This document shows positions 1 through 11,500 of a stretch of 64,000 nucleotides of DNA, piece after piece. A program made the translations under genes and the position numbers. The DNA is from Cymbidium sinense. Lineage: Eukaryota > Streptophyta > Magnoliopsida > Asparagales > Orchidaceae. The stretch covers positions 56,023,277 to 56,087,276 of the forward strand of contig CM038218.1 in NCBI GenBank assembly GCA_021442155.1. The letters are read 5' to 3'. Below the pieces are notes generated by a model, which searched no databases, was not told where the DNA came from, and saw only the letters and a program-made list of their open reading frames with translations. Positions within the stretch are counted from its first letter, which is position 1. Each line of letters opens with the position of its first letter.

Positions 1-197
1 TAGATAGCATCTATCCTATCGACGATAGACTATCTCGATGATCAATTTCACTTGGAAAGTTGTAAGCCTACATGCTTTCTTTCTAGATTGATCATTGCAC
101 ACTGACAGGAACCTTAGGATGGTTGGTTCTAACTATGCTGACGGATACACTTTAGGTTGGTTGGTTCTCGCACCTTAGGATACACCACTCATGGTAG

Positions 198-1335
198 ATG
201 TAAGTCTGCTATGTTTTCTCCTTGAGTTGGCCTTCGTACACCTATAGTCCTTTTTTAGAGCTCAGGATAACGTCCCTAGCAGCACCTCCCCTGTGGGCAC
301 TATATTTGGATCACACCCTTTGCAACCCCATTTAGACACTACCAAGTTACTATCAGATTGGACAGTTCCCCTTTCCTAGTAACCACCCTAATGGTTGTAG
401 AATATGTCCTGTGGATGTCTAGATTCTCCTTGGTCCAGTAAATTTGAGATAGATCAAGGCTGACATAACCCCTTCTCAGTGGGGTCCCTTGCACACCAGT
501 AGGGTTCACATAAACATATAAACAAAATGTATACACTTATGGATTAGGAGGATACCCCTAACAGTATTTTTTCACAAGCAGGCATCATATCTTTAGGGTA
601 GTGTTAGAAAACTCCCTATAGTATTCGCTTAACAACTTATAAGTTGATATAAGTCCCCAACAGTATTCACTCAGTAGTCGCCCCTAAGACTGGTTCTATT
701 TGTTGTGCTACCAACAAGTCACCCCAGTGGGTGTTCCCTGCTTTAGAAGATGTAAGTCTGCTATGCCTTCTTCCTAGCACAGGTATTGCACACCAAAAGG
801 CAACCCCTTAGGTTGGCTAGCTCTACTCCACAGCCAATAGACTATCCCTTTGGATTTGTAAATGAGATAGGAAAAGTCCGATATAGCCCTTCTCGAGGTC
901 CATCACACACCACATGGTCCATAATTAAATCTATTAAATTTGATCGCTCAAATCCCCGGATATGCCCTCAATTAAAATCAAACTAAACCAAATAAACCAT
1001 ATCAAATCACATGAAATTAAGATAAAATTAATCCATACTACTTTTGAGTTGACATAAGTCCCCAGTAGCATTCACTCAGTAGTCTCCCTAGGTGAGGTTC
1101 AATTTGTTGTGCATCCAACAGGTCATCCCAGTGGTTGTTCCTCGCTTTGGAAGATGTAATTCTGCTATGCCTTCTTCCTAGCATAGCCGTTGGACACCGA
1201 AAGGCAACCCCTTAGGTTGGCTAGCTCTACCCCGCAGCTGGTAGACTATCCCTTTGGATTTGTAAACCTAAGGTAGGTCAAGGCTAATATAGCCCTTTCT
1301 CAGTAGGTCCATCGCACACTAACATGGTCCATACA
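198..1335 (+). repeat. Internal direct-repeat modules
   Basis: A module beginning GATGTAAGTCTGCTATG recurs near 198, 748 and 1,153. The second and third copies are long: 748-935 and 1,153-1,332 share the CTTCTTCCTAGCA block, AAAGGCAACCCCTTAGGTTG, the CTATCCCTTTGGATTTGTAAA block and a final CATGGTCCAT. The period between them is about 400 bp. The same modules occur in the second unit near 51,845, 51,960, 52,840 and 53,200. Confidence 0.75.
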
Positions 1336-1366
1336 TTAACTCAAATTAAATTAAACTCGATCTGAT

Positions 1367-1825
1367 TTTCCCTAGTGGAGTTAAATTACACCCTTCTCCC
1401 TAGTGGAGCCCCAAATCATATATAAACAAGTCAAACAAACAAATCAAATTCAAAACTGACCTCCCATAGAGGAGCCAAATTAAAATAACTCCTCTAGTAG
1501 AGTCTAAATCATAGAAATCCAACCAAACTTTTATTCCCAGTAGAAACATCCCCAAACAAATCTATGAAATTAAACTCAAATCCCAATCTCTAGTAGATAG
1601 CTCGAACCTGCTTCCCTAGTGGAAGGTTTATATACCCGATCCCTAGTGGACTCGAGCCCATATCTCTAGCAGATGTGCCTCCACATCAATTAAAACAAAA
1701 TAAATTAAACTTCTTTCGATCTTAATACATAGTGGATTATAGATTCTTATCCTCAGCAGATCTTCTTTCCATAAATCATATAATGAAATCAAATTCAAAC
1801 CTTATCCCCAGCAGATTTTCTTCTT
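1367..1825 (+). repeat. Periodic CCCTAGTGGA-like decamer cluster
   Basis: About twelve variants of CCCTAGTGGA (CTCTAGTAGA, CCCCAGCAGA and similar) are spaced roughly 15-65 bp apart, near 1,368, 1,398, 1,461, 1,491, 1,532, 1,588, 1,611, 1,639, 1,662, 1,724, 1,749 and 1,804. The spacer sequence differs each time. The homologous stretch of copy 2 (53,405-53,705) keeps only about five. Function unknown. Confidence 0.6.
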
Positions 1826-2039
1826 CTATGCCTCATAGACACTCACATGTCATGTCCTGAATGTGTGATGCCCTAAGATCTCCTCCATGTCCTTAACATG
1901 GAATTCTCATCAAATCTTATTTCTTCTCTTATGCACACCTTTAATACTTCAACTAAAAGCCTAATAATGTATTCATTCAAATTATATCATCTTAACATTA
2001 TTATCAACATTTTATGATTTATGATGGTGAAAGCTCAAA

Positions 2040-2900
2040 CTAACTATACAATATCATGCTAAACATATTATAGTGTGAATTAACACACTATATTATAATA
2101 TAATATATGATTTTATATTATAATTTGCTATAATATAATATATTGTCTAACATTACACCTCATTAGAATCACTTAAATGGAACAAATAATAAGATTTTCC
2201 AAAAATATGAATAATGTTCATTTTGGATGTAAAATTGTTATTTTTTTTATTAGAAATGGGACACAATAGCATAATTTTGGTGTTGCTTCTTGGCGTGTGC
2301 CATGAATTTGGCTAAATTCTTCCATCTCAACCTTCAAATTAACATTTTTATGAGTTTTGACCCAATATATTATAACTAAAGTAAAACATACTAAATTGTA
2401 CAATAACATTTAGTAACACACCACCACATTCATATATATGTGAAGTTATATTGTTATGTACATTATATTTTAATATGCTTTCATATAATATACTATCTTA
2501 CATTACACCTTAAAATGAATCACTTTAATAAAAAAATTTATAAAATTTGGTTGAAAATGAACATTTATTTTGGATGTAAAATTCCATTCTTTTGATTAAA
2601 TGACACACCATTGCACACCCCCAATGATGTTCCCCAAAGCTTACCTTAAATTTGGCCAAATCCCATCATCTCATTATAAATCAAGATTTTTTATGAATTA
2701 TACTAGTACAAACTCTACTACATCATACTATAACAAACTAAAATATGCTAAACAACAAGTAGTAATACATAATAGTATGCTATAATGCATGATGCTACAC
2801 TATGTTATAGCATCCTATACTATAATACACTATAACATATTATATTATATTATATTATATTATATTTTATTGCATATCACATCACAAGGGATTGCTTAAG
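2040..2900. repeat. AT-rich palindromic stretch with TATTA microsatellite
   Basis: About 2,080-2,150 is almost pure A/T with inverted ATATTATAATATA segments. Similar TATAATACACTATAAC sequence recurs near 2,780-2,840. A TATTA pentamer repeat occupies about 2,838-2,867. No gene is supported here. Confidence 0.6.
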
Positions 2901-3425
2901 ATAAAAAATCATAAAAGTAGTCTAAACAATAAAAAACTATATATTTTAGTTGTATCACTTACATATTTTAAATTGAAATAATATATTATGGTGACACGCT
3001 CTACCTATTATGAATTTAGCCAAATTCCACCATTTTAAAGTCTAAATCAACATTTTTATAAATAATGCTAATGTAGGCTTGACTGAATGATTGTAAAATA
3101 CTAAAAGAATTTAGAATGTGTAGAACAATATATTATGATATGTGTTGTTATACTATGCTACAACATATAATATTTATTTTAAACATAAAATCTTACTTTT
3201 TAGACTACAAGTGTTAGCACCTTTGGTACTACAAATTAATTCCCACTTCAAATTTCAAAAATCTCATCATCTTATTTATTAAATCAATATTTTATGATTT
3301 ATATTAATATAGACTATGGGCATAATACCATAATATACTAAAACATTTTTAAACATCTTATAACATCCAAAAACACATCACTACATGCTCAAATATATGA
3401 TGCTACATTATACTATAATATATGG

Positions 3426-3898
3426 TATTATAATATGATTTAGGGTTAGGATTTAGGGTATTCAAATATCTAGAAGTCAAGGGAAAGTCTCTTGAAGACA
3501 TTTTCTTTAGGTGCCATAACTATGTTAGGATTAGGTGATTCTTTAGATCTGCTCCTAAGGATATCTTTAGTCAAGTTTTAGGGTTTAGGGCTTAGGGTTA
3601 GGATTTAGTGTTTAGGGTTTAGGGTTAGTTTAGGGTTTAGGGTTTAGGCTTAGTTTAGGGTTTAGGGTTTAGGGTTTGGTTTAAGTTTAGGGTTTAGGGT
3701 TGTAGGTTTTAGGGTTTAGGGTTTAGGGATTTAGGGTTTATGGTTTAGGATTTATGATTTGGGGTTTTAGGGTTTAAGGTTTAGGGTTAAGGGTTTAGGG
3801 TTTTTGGGTTTAGTGTTTTTACAGTTTAGGGTTTAGGTTTTAGGTTTAATTTTTAGTTTATGGTTTAGAGTTTAGGATTTAGTGTTTAAAGTTTAATG
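3426..3898 (+). repeat. Interstitial telomere-like repeat block 1
   Basis: Degenerate TTTAGGG repeats with the G-rich strand on +. A first short run (3,426-3,455) coincides with the end of the LTR-like unit. About 120 bp of unique sequence (3,456-3,575) follows, then dense repeats up to the poly-T at 3,899 that begins LINE 1. Confidence 0.9.
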
Positions 3899-4063
3899 TT
3901 TTTTCAATAGAGAACAAATTCAGATTCAACATTTCTTCTTTTTGATTTCATCAACCAAGTAGCACCCCAAGTTTTCTAAGACACAAGCGATGACATAAAA
4001 AAAATTAGCACCCATAGAGCAAATTCAAAACCTTAGATAAGTAGAACCATCTATATTGTAAAG
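3899..4063 (-). pseudogene. GR-RBP 3'UTR fragment fused to LINE 1
   Basis: From the poly-T to about 4,063 this matches the 3'UTR part of the GR-RBP retrocopies at 14,905 and 25,876. Shared words include GAACAAATTCAGATTCAACA, TTTTCTAAGACACAAGCGAT and TAGAACCATCTATATTGTAA. After TGTAAAG the sequence switches to LINE 3'UTR, where the CCCTTAACTAATAC stretch has a counterpart in LINE 3 near 30,137. No poly(A) lies at the internal junction. Confidence 0.75.
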
Positions 4064-5225
4064 GGGATAAAACTCAAAGACTACTACTCAAAGAGCTACA
4101 GAAGGACCTAAAGAGAAAAGTCCCTTAACTAATACAAAAGATAGCAAAAAGCAAAAGGAAGAACTAAAAAAAGAACAACAACAACATAGAATCGCTGAGC
4201 AGGTCAGCAAACCATCTGAAGAGACCCAAGAACATGCGAAGGAAACCTATAAGAAAAAATTAAAGCAAAGATAAGCACAAATAAAAGAAAATAAAGAAAT
4301 AGAAAGGAAAGAAAAGCCAAAGAAAAGGCTCAAGCTCAGTCACAAAAATTAGAAGGGGCAACAAAATTTACCAAACTCGAAAGGAGGGTTATAGTTAAAT
4401 ACAAATCTACCAACCTATAAAAAATACTTAACATCCTAGCCATCATAGTCAATGAACTTCACAAAGGCACCCGAGCACACAACAATAACCAGCAAAGATC
4501 TAGAACCAGCCACCAAAAATGTAAGAACAATAATAGAGCCACCATCCAAAGGGGACAACATAGAAAAAAAAGATCCAACAAAGAAAAATCCAAGCCAGCA
4601 CAACCATCCAACCACCCAAGAGTAGCAGGAATAATAAACAAAGCCAGTAACCAAAGAGGAAGTACCAAAAATAAAAGCAAGGGGGGAAGAACGGAAGCAA
4701 ACAGCAAGCTCACCAACTCCAACCAGACTAAAGCAACAATAATAGTCCACAACATCCACAAAATAAATAAGAAACAACAAGGCCACCAAAGCCACAACAG
4801 AAAGTAGCAGCCACACCCAAAACCAAATCAACCCAACCAACTAAAAGGAAATATAAGGAAGAGAAGCACAACCAACATCTCATCTAGAGAGGGCACCAAA
4901 AATCAGGAAGCTCATGGATACTAACCACAAAGACACCAAAGAAAAACAAACCAACCAACCCAAAACCAATGAATAAGCCCACAAGAGATACCACATTAAA
5001 AGTAGGAGTAGCAAATGACAACAACTAGACAACCAAAATAGCAGAAGCTAGCATTCCAACCTATAAAATATAAGAAAAATACAAGAACATGAAGCCCCCA
5101 AGAAAGAACAGGAGCCAACAGCAATCGAACAAACCAAAACCACCAGAAGCTCCCAAAATAAAGCCCTAAGAAAGCTAACAACATAAAAGAAAAAAGAAAA
5201 AAAGAAGAAAAATTCAAAAAATATA
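4064..5225 (-). other. LINE 1 3'UTR
   Basis: Non-coding sequence between the end of the RNase H reading frame (which closes shortly after a GLPYV motif near 5,230) and the tail fusion. It is A-rich on + and T/G-rich on minus, so minus translation gives W/F/L-rich open frames that are composition artefacts. LINE 2 lacks roughly the last 700 bp of it. Confidence 0.6.
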
Positions 5226-5228
5226 ACA

Positions 5229-5790
5229 TAAGGCAAACCAGATTTATCTAAATTAGATAGCCCTCTTAATTGCTTAAGAATATTCATATTAGTAAATAAA
5301 GTAAAATCAGAGAAATTACACCCCAAACCAGCTAAGAAATTCATACAAGAATTACCTTCTCTTAAAATATGAGTAATTTTAAAAGAAAGTTTAGAGATAA
5401 TAGCTTTAATATTTCTAATTAAATAAAAAAGCTCAGCATTACCCTTATGGTTAGAATTGATCATAGCAACAACCATCTCACCATCAGATTCCAACCAAAT
5501 AATGTGAAAATTTCTATCCGAACAAAGCTTAAGACCATGACAAACAACCATCAATTCAACTAAAAATAACAGAATTAGTAGAGAGAGGAGTGGAAAAAGC
5601 CAAGATAATATTCCCAAAATTATTCTTAAACATACAACCACAACCTGACTTGTTATGTGCAATAGAGACATAAGTATTAACTTTAATACAATAATTAAAA
5701 TTCTTAACCCAATGAATAATTTTATAATCTGGAGATGAGTTACAATTAGGAAACCGGATAGCCAATTTAGAGGCAACAAACTAGCAACCT
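5229..5790 (-). pseudogene. LINE 1 RNase H domain (broken)
   Basis: C-terminal RNase H of plant LINE ORF2. The N-terminal part is in one frame (5,556-5,765, with GNIILAFSTPLS) and the rest in another (5,229-5,560, with IIWLESDGEMVVAMINS and ITHILREGNSC), so there is a frameshift near 5,560. The usual first catalytic stretch NTDGS reads NTYVS here, so the first aspartate is lost; LINE 2 keeps DGS at the same place. The frame runs past GLPYV into 3'UTR. Inactive. Confidence 0.8.
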
Positions 5791-5866
5791 CTAAAATTAG
5801 TACCACTAAGAAGAGCAGCCTTATGTAAAGAAAAAAATCTTTTCTTTAGTCCTAGCAATAATCCTA

Positions 5867-6661
5867 TTATGATTCATAGAACATTATGATGTTTAGCATC
5901 ATTTCTGTAAACCAAATCAAAGTAACAACCATCATAATTTTAATATTCCCTTCAACAATATTAAGAAAATAATAGTCAAGAAGTTGCATTAAAGTTAAAT
6001 TACCATTAAAATAATTTAACTTAAATAAATCCTCATACCAACCCCAAACTCTAGAGGCAATGGCACCATTAACAAAAACATGACTAATATTCTCAATATG
6101 AAAGCAACACATGCATTTAGAGGGTAGATAAAAACATTTGTCCAAAACTAAAGAGTCAATAGCAATATAATTCCTTAAAATTCTCCACACAAGAATAGAA
6201 TAAGAAGTAAGAATAATATTATTCCAAATTTTAAGAAAACTAAGAGAAGAGGATTTTTTAACTCTAATATGGTGCAAAGTATCTTTAAAGGAAAATTCTA
6301 CATTACTAGAAATTTTGAAAAAAATTTGATTCGAAGAAATACCATCAATAGGAATATTGATGATGTTATTATTAATGAAATCAGGAATCAAATCATTAAA
6401 AAGAGAGAAATTTCAATCACCATTATAAATAAAATGACTAACTTTCAAAGAAGAAGTAGAGTGAGTATTAAGCAAAGAATCAAAGGAAAAGTCCTCCATC
6501 CAGTTATCTTTCCAAAAGAAAGAAGAACCATTATTAATACCACAAAAAATAAGAGTTTTGGCTTTCCATTTAATATCACAAAGCCGTTTCCAAATAATAG
6601 AGTCACCATGTTTATAATTTCTAATTAAAGGATGCCTACCATTGCAATATTTAAAATTCAT
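5867..6661 (-). pseudogene. LINE 1 zinc-binding RT-associated region
   Basis: Two overlapping frames. At 5,867-6,391 the zf-RVT-like core reads KIWNNIILTSYSILVWRIL, then SKCMCCFHIENISHVFVNG, which keeps the Cys-x-Cys-Cys...His arrangement typical of this region in plant LINEs. At 6,413-6,661 the preceding segment carries SSFFWKDNWMEDF, the usual tryptophan-rich lead-in. The region links RT to RNase H. It is split by a frameshift near 6,400. Confidence 0.75.
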
Positions 6662-6899
6662 GAATTTATGCCAAAGACTTTCATTTTTCTAAAAATTCCA
6701 CCAAAGTTTATAAGAAAAAACATTGGTGGAATCCATCAATGATCTACACCCAATATCACTTTCATAAAAGGTTCCACGCATATTATACCAAGAAGTTCAA
6801 TGAAGCCTTTTGGCCAAATTCCTAGAGCCCCAAAAAAACTTATTAAAAAGTCTTTCAATCAGAATAAGAACAAGAGAAATAAGAACAATAGTAAGCAAC

Positions 6900-8342
6900 A
6901 AGTAAAAAGGAAGAGAGTAAAGAATACTTTTAATAACAATTAATCTACCACTTAAGGATATGAAATTAAATTCTAGGGTAGAAATTTTATTTTGAATATT
7001 ATGGATTACCTCATCAAAAAGATGGGACCTCTTTTGACCACAATATAAAAGAGAGCCTAAATATTTAATAGAAGATTTTGATGAGAAAAATAAGTAATAT
7101 CCTTAATTATACTAATTCTTTGAACAAAAATAGAAGTAGAAGTGATAAAACAACTTTTATGATTAGTAATCACAAGGCCACTTTCCTTTTCAAATTTATT
7201 TAAAAAAATCTTAAGCTTTTTAACATAATGTAACTAGCCATTACAAAATATTATGAAATCATCAGCAAAACTCAAGTGAGAGATAGCCAAACCACCAAGA
7301 TTCCTGAAATACATGCTAGAATTCCTTTAAAAAAAGATTAAGCCAATGAGACAAATATTCAATCACAATAATAAAAAGCGAAAGACAAAGAGGATCACCT
7401 TGTCTTATACCTTGAGAGGAATTAAAGAAGCCAAACTTTTCACCATTGATAACTAATGAAAACCAAACATTTCTAATTATATTGTTAACCAAAGAAACAA
7501 AATGATTAGAGAAACTAAATAAAGTAATAATGCTATTAAGAAAATCCCAAGAAATGTTATCATAAGCTTTGGTGATGTCAAGCTTAAGAAGTAAATCGCC
7601 ACCTCTAGTTTTAACATTCAAATCTAAAATCAATTCTTAAGCAAGCAAGATGTTATCTGGAATAGCTCTACCTTTCACAAAGCTAATTTGATTAGGAGAG
7701 ATAATCTTAGGAAGAAACTTAATAAGCCTTATTAGTCAAAATTTTAGAAATCAATTTATTAAAAAAAGTATAAAGACTAATAGGTCTAAAGTCATTCCAA
7801 AGTCAGGATTATCTTTCTTAGGAATAAGAATAATAGAAGTGCTAGTAAAATATATAGGAATATAATTCCCTTGAAAAACATCCTTAACAACATTAACAAA
7901 AACTGCCTTAAAAATAAACCAAGCTTTTTGAAAGAATATAGTAGTGTAACCATCCGGCCCTACAATAGAATCAACATTCATACCATTATGAATATTAAAA
8001 ATTTCCTCATTAGAAGGAGGAGCAACCAAGCACTCATTCTGTAGACTTAAAAGAAGGAATGATAGAGGGATTAGATAAATGCTCAAGTTGATAATTTTTA
8101 ATTTAAATATTTTTAAAGAAACTAAGAGTAGAAGAGAATATATCTGCTTTTTCAATAAGATAAGAACCATCCAAATTCTTGATTTTATGAATGCGACCAA
8201 GAACATGGCTTTTCATTACCAAAGCATGAAAATATTTAGGGTTTCTTTCCCCCTCAGAAAAATGCTTAGAGGTAGCTTTTTTGTCTCCAATATGTCTCCT
8301 CCATATCTTGAAACTTAATGAGATTTTCCTTAGCTTCAACAA
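6900..8342 (-). pseudogene. LINE 1 reverse transcriptase (broken)
   Basis: Minus-strand order: a linker with NPKYFHALVMKSH (8,103-8,342), an RT N-terminus with GPDGYTTIFFQKAW and TSIILIPKKDNP (7,751-8,206), the palm motif LLLKLDITKAYDNISWDFL followed by GIRQGDPLCLSLF (7,316-7,633), then the catalytic box SFADDFIIF at about 7,250-7,276, where both aspartates remain. The pieces lie in different frames. Copy-choice reverse transcription of element RNA is the family function; this copy cannot make it. Confidence 0.85.
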
Positions 8343-8536
8343 GGTTAGAATAAAAAGAAGAAGCAGTATTAACCAGTTCTTCCAAATCTTTCACCCTTCG
8401 TTCCATATTTATGATATTATCAAAAAGATTTTCAATGTAGTTTATGTTCCACCAAGTGATATTATGCTTAATCCTTTTAAGCTTAAGCTAAAATCTCATC
8501 ATACTAATTGCATAATCATTAGAAGAAAGAGGAGTT

Positions 8537-11500
8537 AGTTTAATTGGTTTATTAGGTTTGGTTATTAATTTAGTTTAGTAGTTTAGGGTTTAGGGTTTAG
8601 GTTAGTTAGCTGTTTAGTTTAATTTTAATTAAGTTTTATTAGTTTTGAGTTAGTTTTAATTTTATTAGTTTTAATAATTAGTTATAGTAGTTTAGTTTAG
8701 TTTTTAGTTTAGTTTAGTTTAGTTAGTTTTTTTATTTAGCTTAGTATTTAGTTTTAGTTAGGGTTTAATAATTAGTTATTAGGTTTTAGTTTATATTTAG
8801 TTTATTAATTAGTTTATATCAATTATTTTATTGGTTATTAGCTTTGTTTTATTATTATTAGGATTAGGTTTATTTTAAATTTTGGGTTTGGGCCTAGTTT
8901 ATTTTAGTTTATTATTTTAGTTTAGCCTAGTTTAATTTTATCAGCTTAGTTATTAGTTATTAGCTTAGTTTAGGGTTTAGGGTTTGTGTGGTTTAAGTTT
9001 GGTTTAGGTTTAGCCATTAGTTAATTCATTAGTTTTTTTTAGTTTATTACTATTAAGTTTAGTTATTTAGTTTAGTTAGTTTATTTTAGTTTTATTTAGT
9101 TTTATTTTAGATTAGTTTGATTAGTATTAGTTTAGGGGTAGTTTAGGGTTTTGGTTTGGGGTTTAGGTTTAGTTAATTTGGCTAGTTTATTAGTTAAGTT
9201 TTATTTATTATTAATCTTATTAATTTATTAGTTTCCTTATTATTTTAGTTTTTTAGTTTAGCTAGCCAGTTTTAGCCGTGGTTTAGTTTATGGTTTAGGG
9301 CTTATTTTGTTAGTTTTAGTTAGCTTTTAATTAGTTTTAGGGTTTCAGTTTAGTTTTAATTAGTTTAATTAGTTTTATATTAATTTTAATTTATTATTAA
9401 TTTATTAGTTTAGTTTAGATATTAGTTTAGGTATAAGTTTATTAGTCCAATTTAGTTTAGTTTAGTTATTATTTAGTTTAGTTTATTTAATTAGCTTAGG
9501 ATTTGGTAGTGGCCTAGGTTCAGAGTTTGTGGTTGGTTTAGTTAGTTAGTTTAATGGTTAGTTTATTGGCCTTTATTTATTATAATTTATTATTTTTAGT
9601 TTATTATTAATTTTAGTTTAGTTTATTTTAGTTTAGCCAGCTCAGGTTCAGTGGCCTTTAGGGCTCATGTAGGGTTTATTATTAGTTTATTAGTTTAATC
9701 TAGGGTTTAGTTTAGTTTTAATTAGTTTAGTTTTATTAGTTTAATTTAGTTTATTATTAATATTAGTTTAGTACATTTAGTAGGCACAAGTTATTAGTCC
9801 AATTAGTTTTAGCCTAATCATTATTTAGTAGTATTAATTACTAGGTTGAGGGCCTTAGCCTGGCTCAGTAGGCCTATTTTTAGGCTATATTAGTTTTATT
9901 TATTTTATTTTAGCCTAGTATTAGTTTAGCCTAGGTTTAGGCCTAGTTTAACTATCATTTTATTAGTCTTTGTTTACTAGTTTATTAGTTTTAGTTAGTC
10001 ATTACCATTATTAGCTATGGTCATTGGCCAGTTATTACTATTAGTTTTTAGTTTAGGATTAGGCCTAGTTAGTTTTAGTCAGTGTTTAGGGCCCAGCCTA
10101 ATTGGGCCATCAGGTTTAGGTTGTTTAGTTTAGGCTATTATTAGTCTTAGTTAGTTTACTAGTTTAGTTTATTAATTTATTTGGCCATTAATTTTAATAA
10201 TTATTAATTTAGTTATTAGTCATTAGTTTGGGTTTAGGCCTAAGTTAGTTTTATTTATTTATCTTTATTATTTTAGTTTAGTTAGCAAGTGCAAGTTTAG
10301 TCTATAGTTTAGGTTTTACTAGTTACTAATTTAGTTATAAGATATTAGCTCATTTTAGCCAGTTTGGATTTTAGATTTTGGTTAATTTAGTAGTTTAATT
10401 AGATCAGTTTTTATTAGTATTTAGGTTTAGGGTATTAATTATTTATTTAGTTTTAATAGTTTAATTTTAATTAATTAGATTTAATTAGTTTAATTTAGCC
10501 TATTTAGCTAACAAGTTTGTTAGTATTTAGTTTAGCCTAGTTAGTTTAGTTAGTTAATTAGTTTAATTTAGTTAGTTAATAAGTTAGTCATGCCATTAGT
10601 TAGTTTAGTTTAGCTTTCATTTTAACTTTTTGGGTCTTTTTATAGTGAGTCATTTTAGCCTAGCCAGTTATTTGTATGTAGTAGTTAGTCATTTTATCTT
10701 TAGTTATTCAGTTAGTATTAGTCATTGGTCTAGTTTAGCCTAGCCAATCAGATCAGTTTGGCCTATTTAATTAGCCTAGCAGGCCTAGTTTAGCCTAGTA
10801 GTTAGTCCTGGGTTAGGCCTTAGCTTACCAAGAGTCAGTTAATAGTTATTGCCTATTAGTATAGTTTATTATTAATAATCAGTTAATTTCATTTTAGAAT
10901 TGTTAATAGTTAGCCATTAGTCATTAGTCTTAATAGTCATTAATAGTTTAGGGCCTAGGGCTAGTAGCTAGTTAGTTAGTGCCTAGGGTTTAGTTAGTTA
11001 TTAGCTATTAGTTAGTTATTTTTGGCCAGGCCTATTAGCTCATTTTCATTTATTTTTATTAAGCTCAGTAGCCTAGCTCAGTCAGTTGTTTGTTATTAGC
11101 TTATTTATTAGTTAGTTTATTTTGTATAGGGCTAGGTCAGTGGGGTTTAGTTATTTAATTAGCCACTTTTCCAGTTAGCTCATTAGGTTTGGCCTTGTGG
11201 CCTAGGGTCTTTTATTAGTCTTACCCAGTCATTAGTCAGGTGTTTAATTAGTCAATTATTTAACTAGTTTAACCTGATCTAGTTTAGTCATTATTAGCCT
11301 AGCTAATTTTATTAATTAGGTTTGGATCTAGACTCAGCTCTAGTCAGTTAGGCCAGCCAGTTCATTAGCCTAGTTTAGTTTAGTTAATTTTTAGTTCAGG
11401 CCTAGGGCTCAGCCTGTGCTCAGCTAATTAGCCTAGCTTAGCCCAGCTAGCTAGCTAATTAGCCTGTGATCCAGTCCATCAGTACTCAGTTTGGCAAGCT

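Larger units (their letters stand above)
1..3456 (+). repeat. Long non-coding repeat unit, probable LTR (copy 1)
   Basis: No coding region is supported. The unit is collinear with about 52,098-54,652. Shared landmarks in the same order include the CGATAGACTAT/GATGATCA start, GATGTAAGTCTGCTATGC modules, the TTAGGTTGGCTAGCTCTA block, CCCTAGTGGAG motifs, the ACATGGAATTCTCATCAAAT block, AT-rich sequence with ATATAATATA, and a shared end reading AGGGTATTCAAAT. Copy 2 is shorter because of many small gaps. Two long direct copies, the second just downstream of a gypsy integrase, suggest LTRs. The left end lies outside the window. A dispersed subtelomeric repeat is the alternative. Confidence 0.55.
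3899..8536 (-). mobile_element. LINE 1, 5'-truncated non-LTR retrotransposon with a foreign 3' tail
   Basis: Read on minus, the element runs from about 8,536 to a poly(A) end at 3,899-3,904. It begins in the endonuclease-RT linker, so ORF1 and the endonuclease are missing. RT, the zinc-binding RT-associated region and a C-terminal RNase H follow, all broken by frameshifts and stops. The 3' end is unusual: from about 4,063 to 3,899 it is GR-RBP 3'UTR-like instead of LINE sequence. Both ends abut TTTAGGG-derived DNA. The body is very similar to LINE 2, and its own 3' region is related to LINE 3. No target-site duplication can be told apart within the repeat. Confidence 0.9.

Noticed and set aside
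4436..4840. 134-codon hydrophobic W/F/L/V-rich open frame on minus
   Set aside because: Lies in the LINE 1 3'UTR, with open frames in all three minus phases over the same T/G-rich DNA and no motif; not conserved in LINE 2, where this part is absent.
5048..5235. Extension of the LINE 1 RNase H frame beyond GLPYV
   Set aside because: The family ends near GLPYV; what follows is translated T-rich 3'UTR.
6269..8538. Plus-strand open frames such as 6,269-6,628, 8,079-8,318 and 8,281-8,538
   Set aside because: Antisense shadows of the LINE 1 ORF2 regions.
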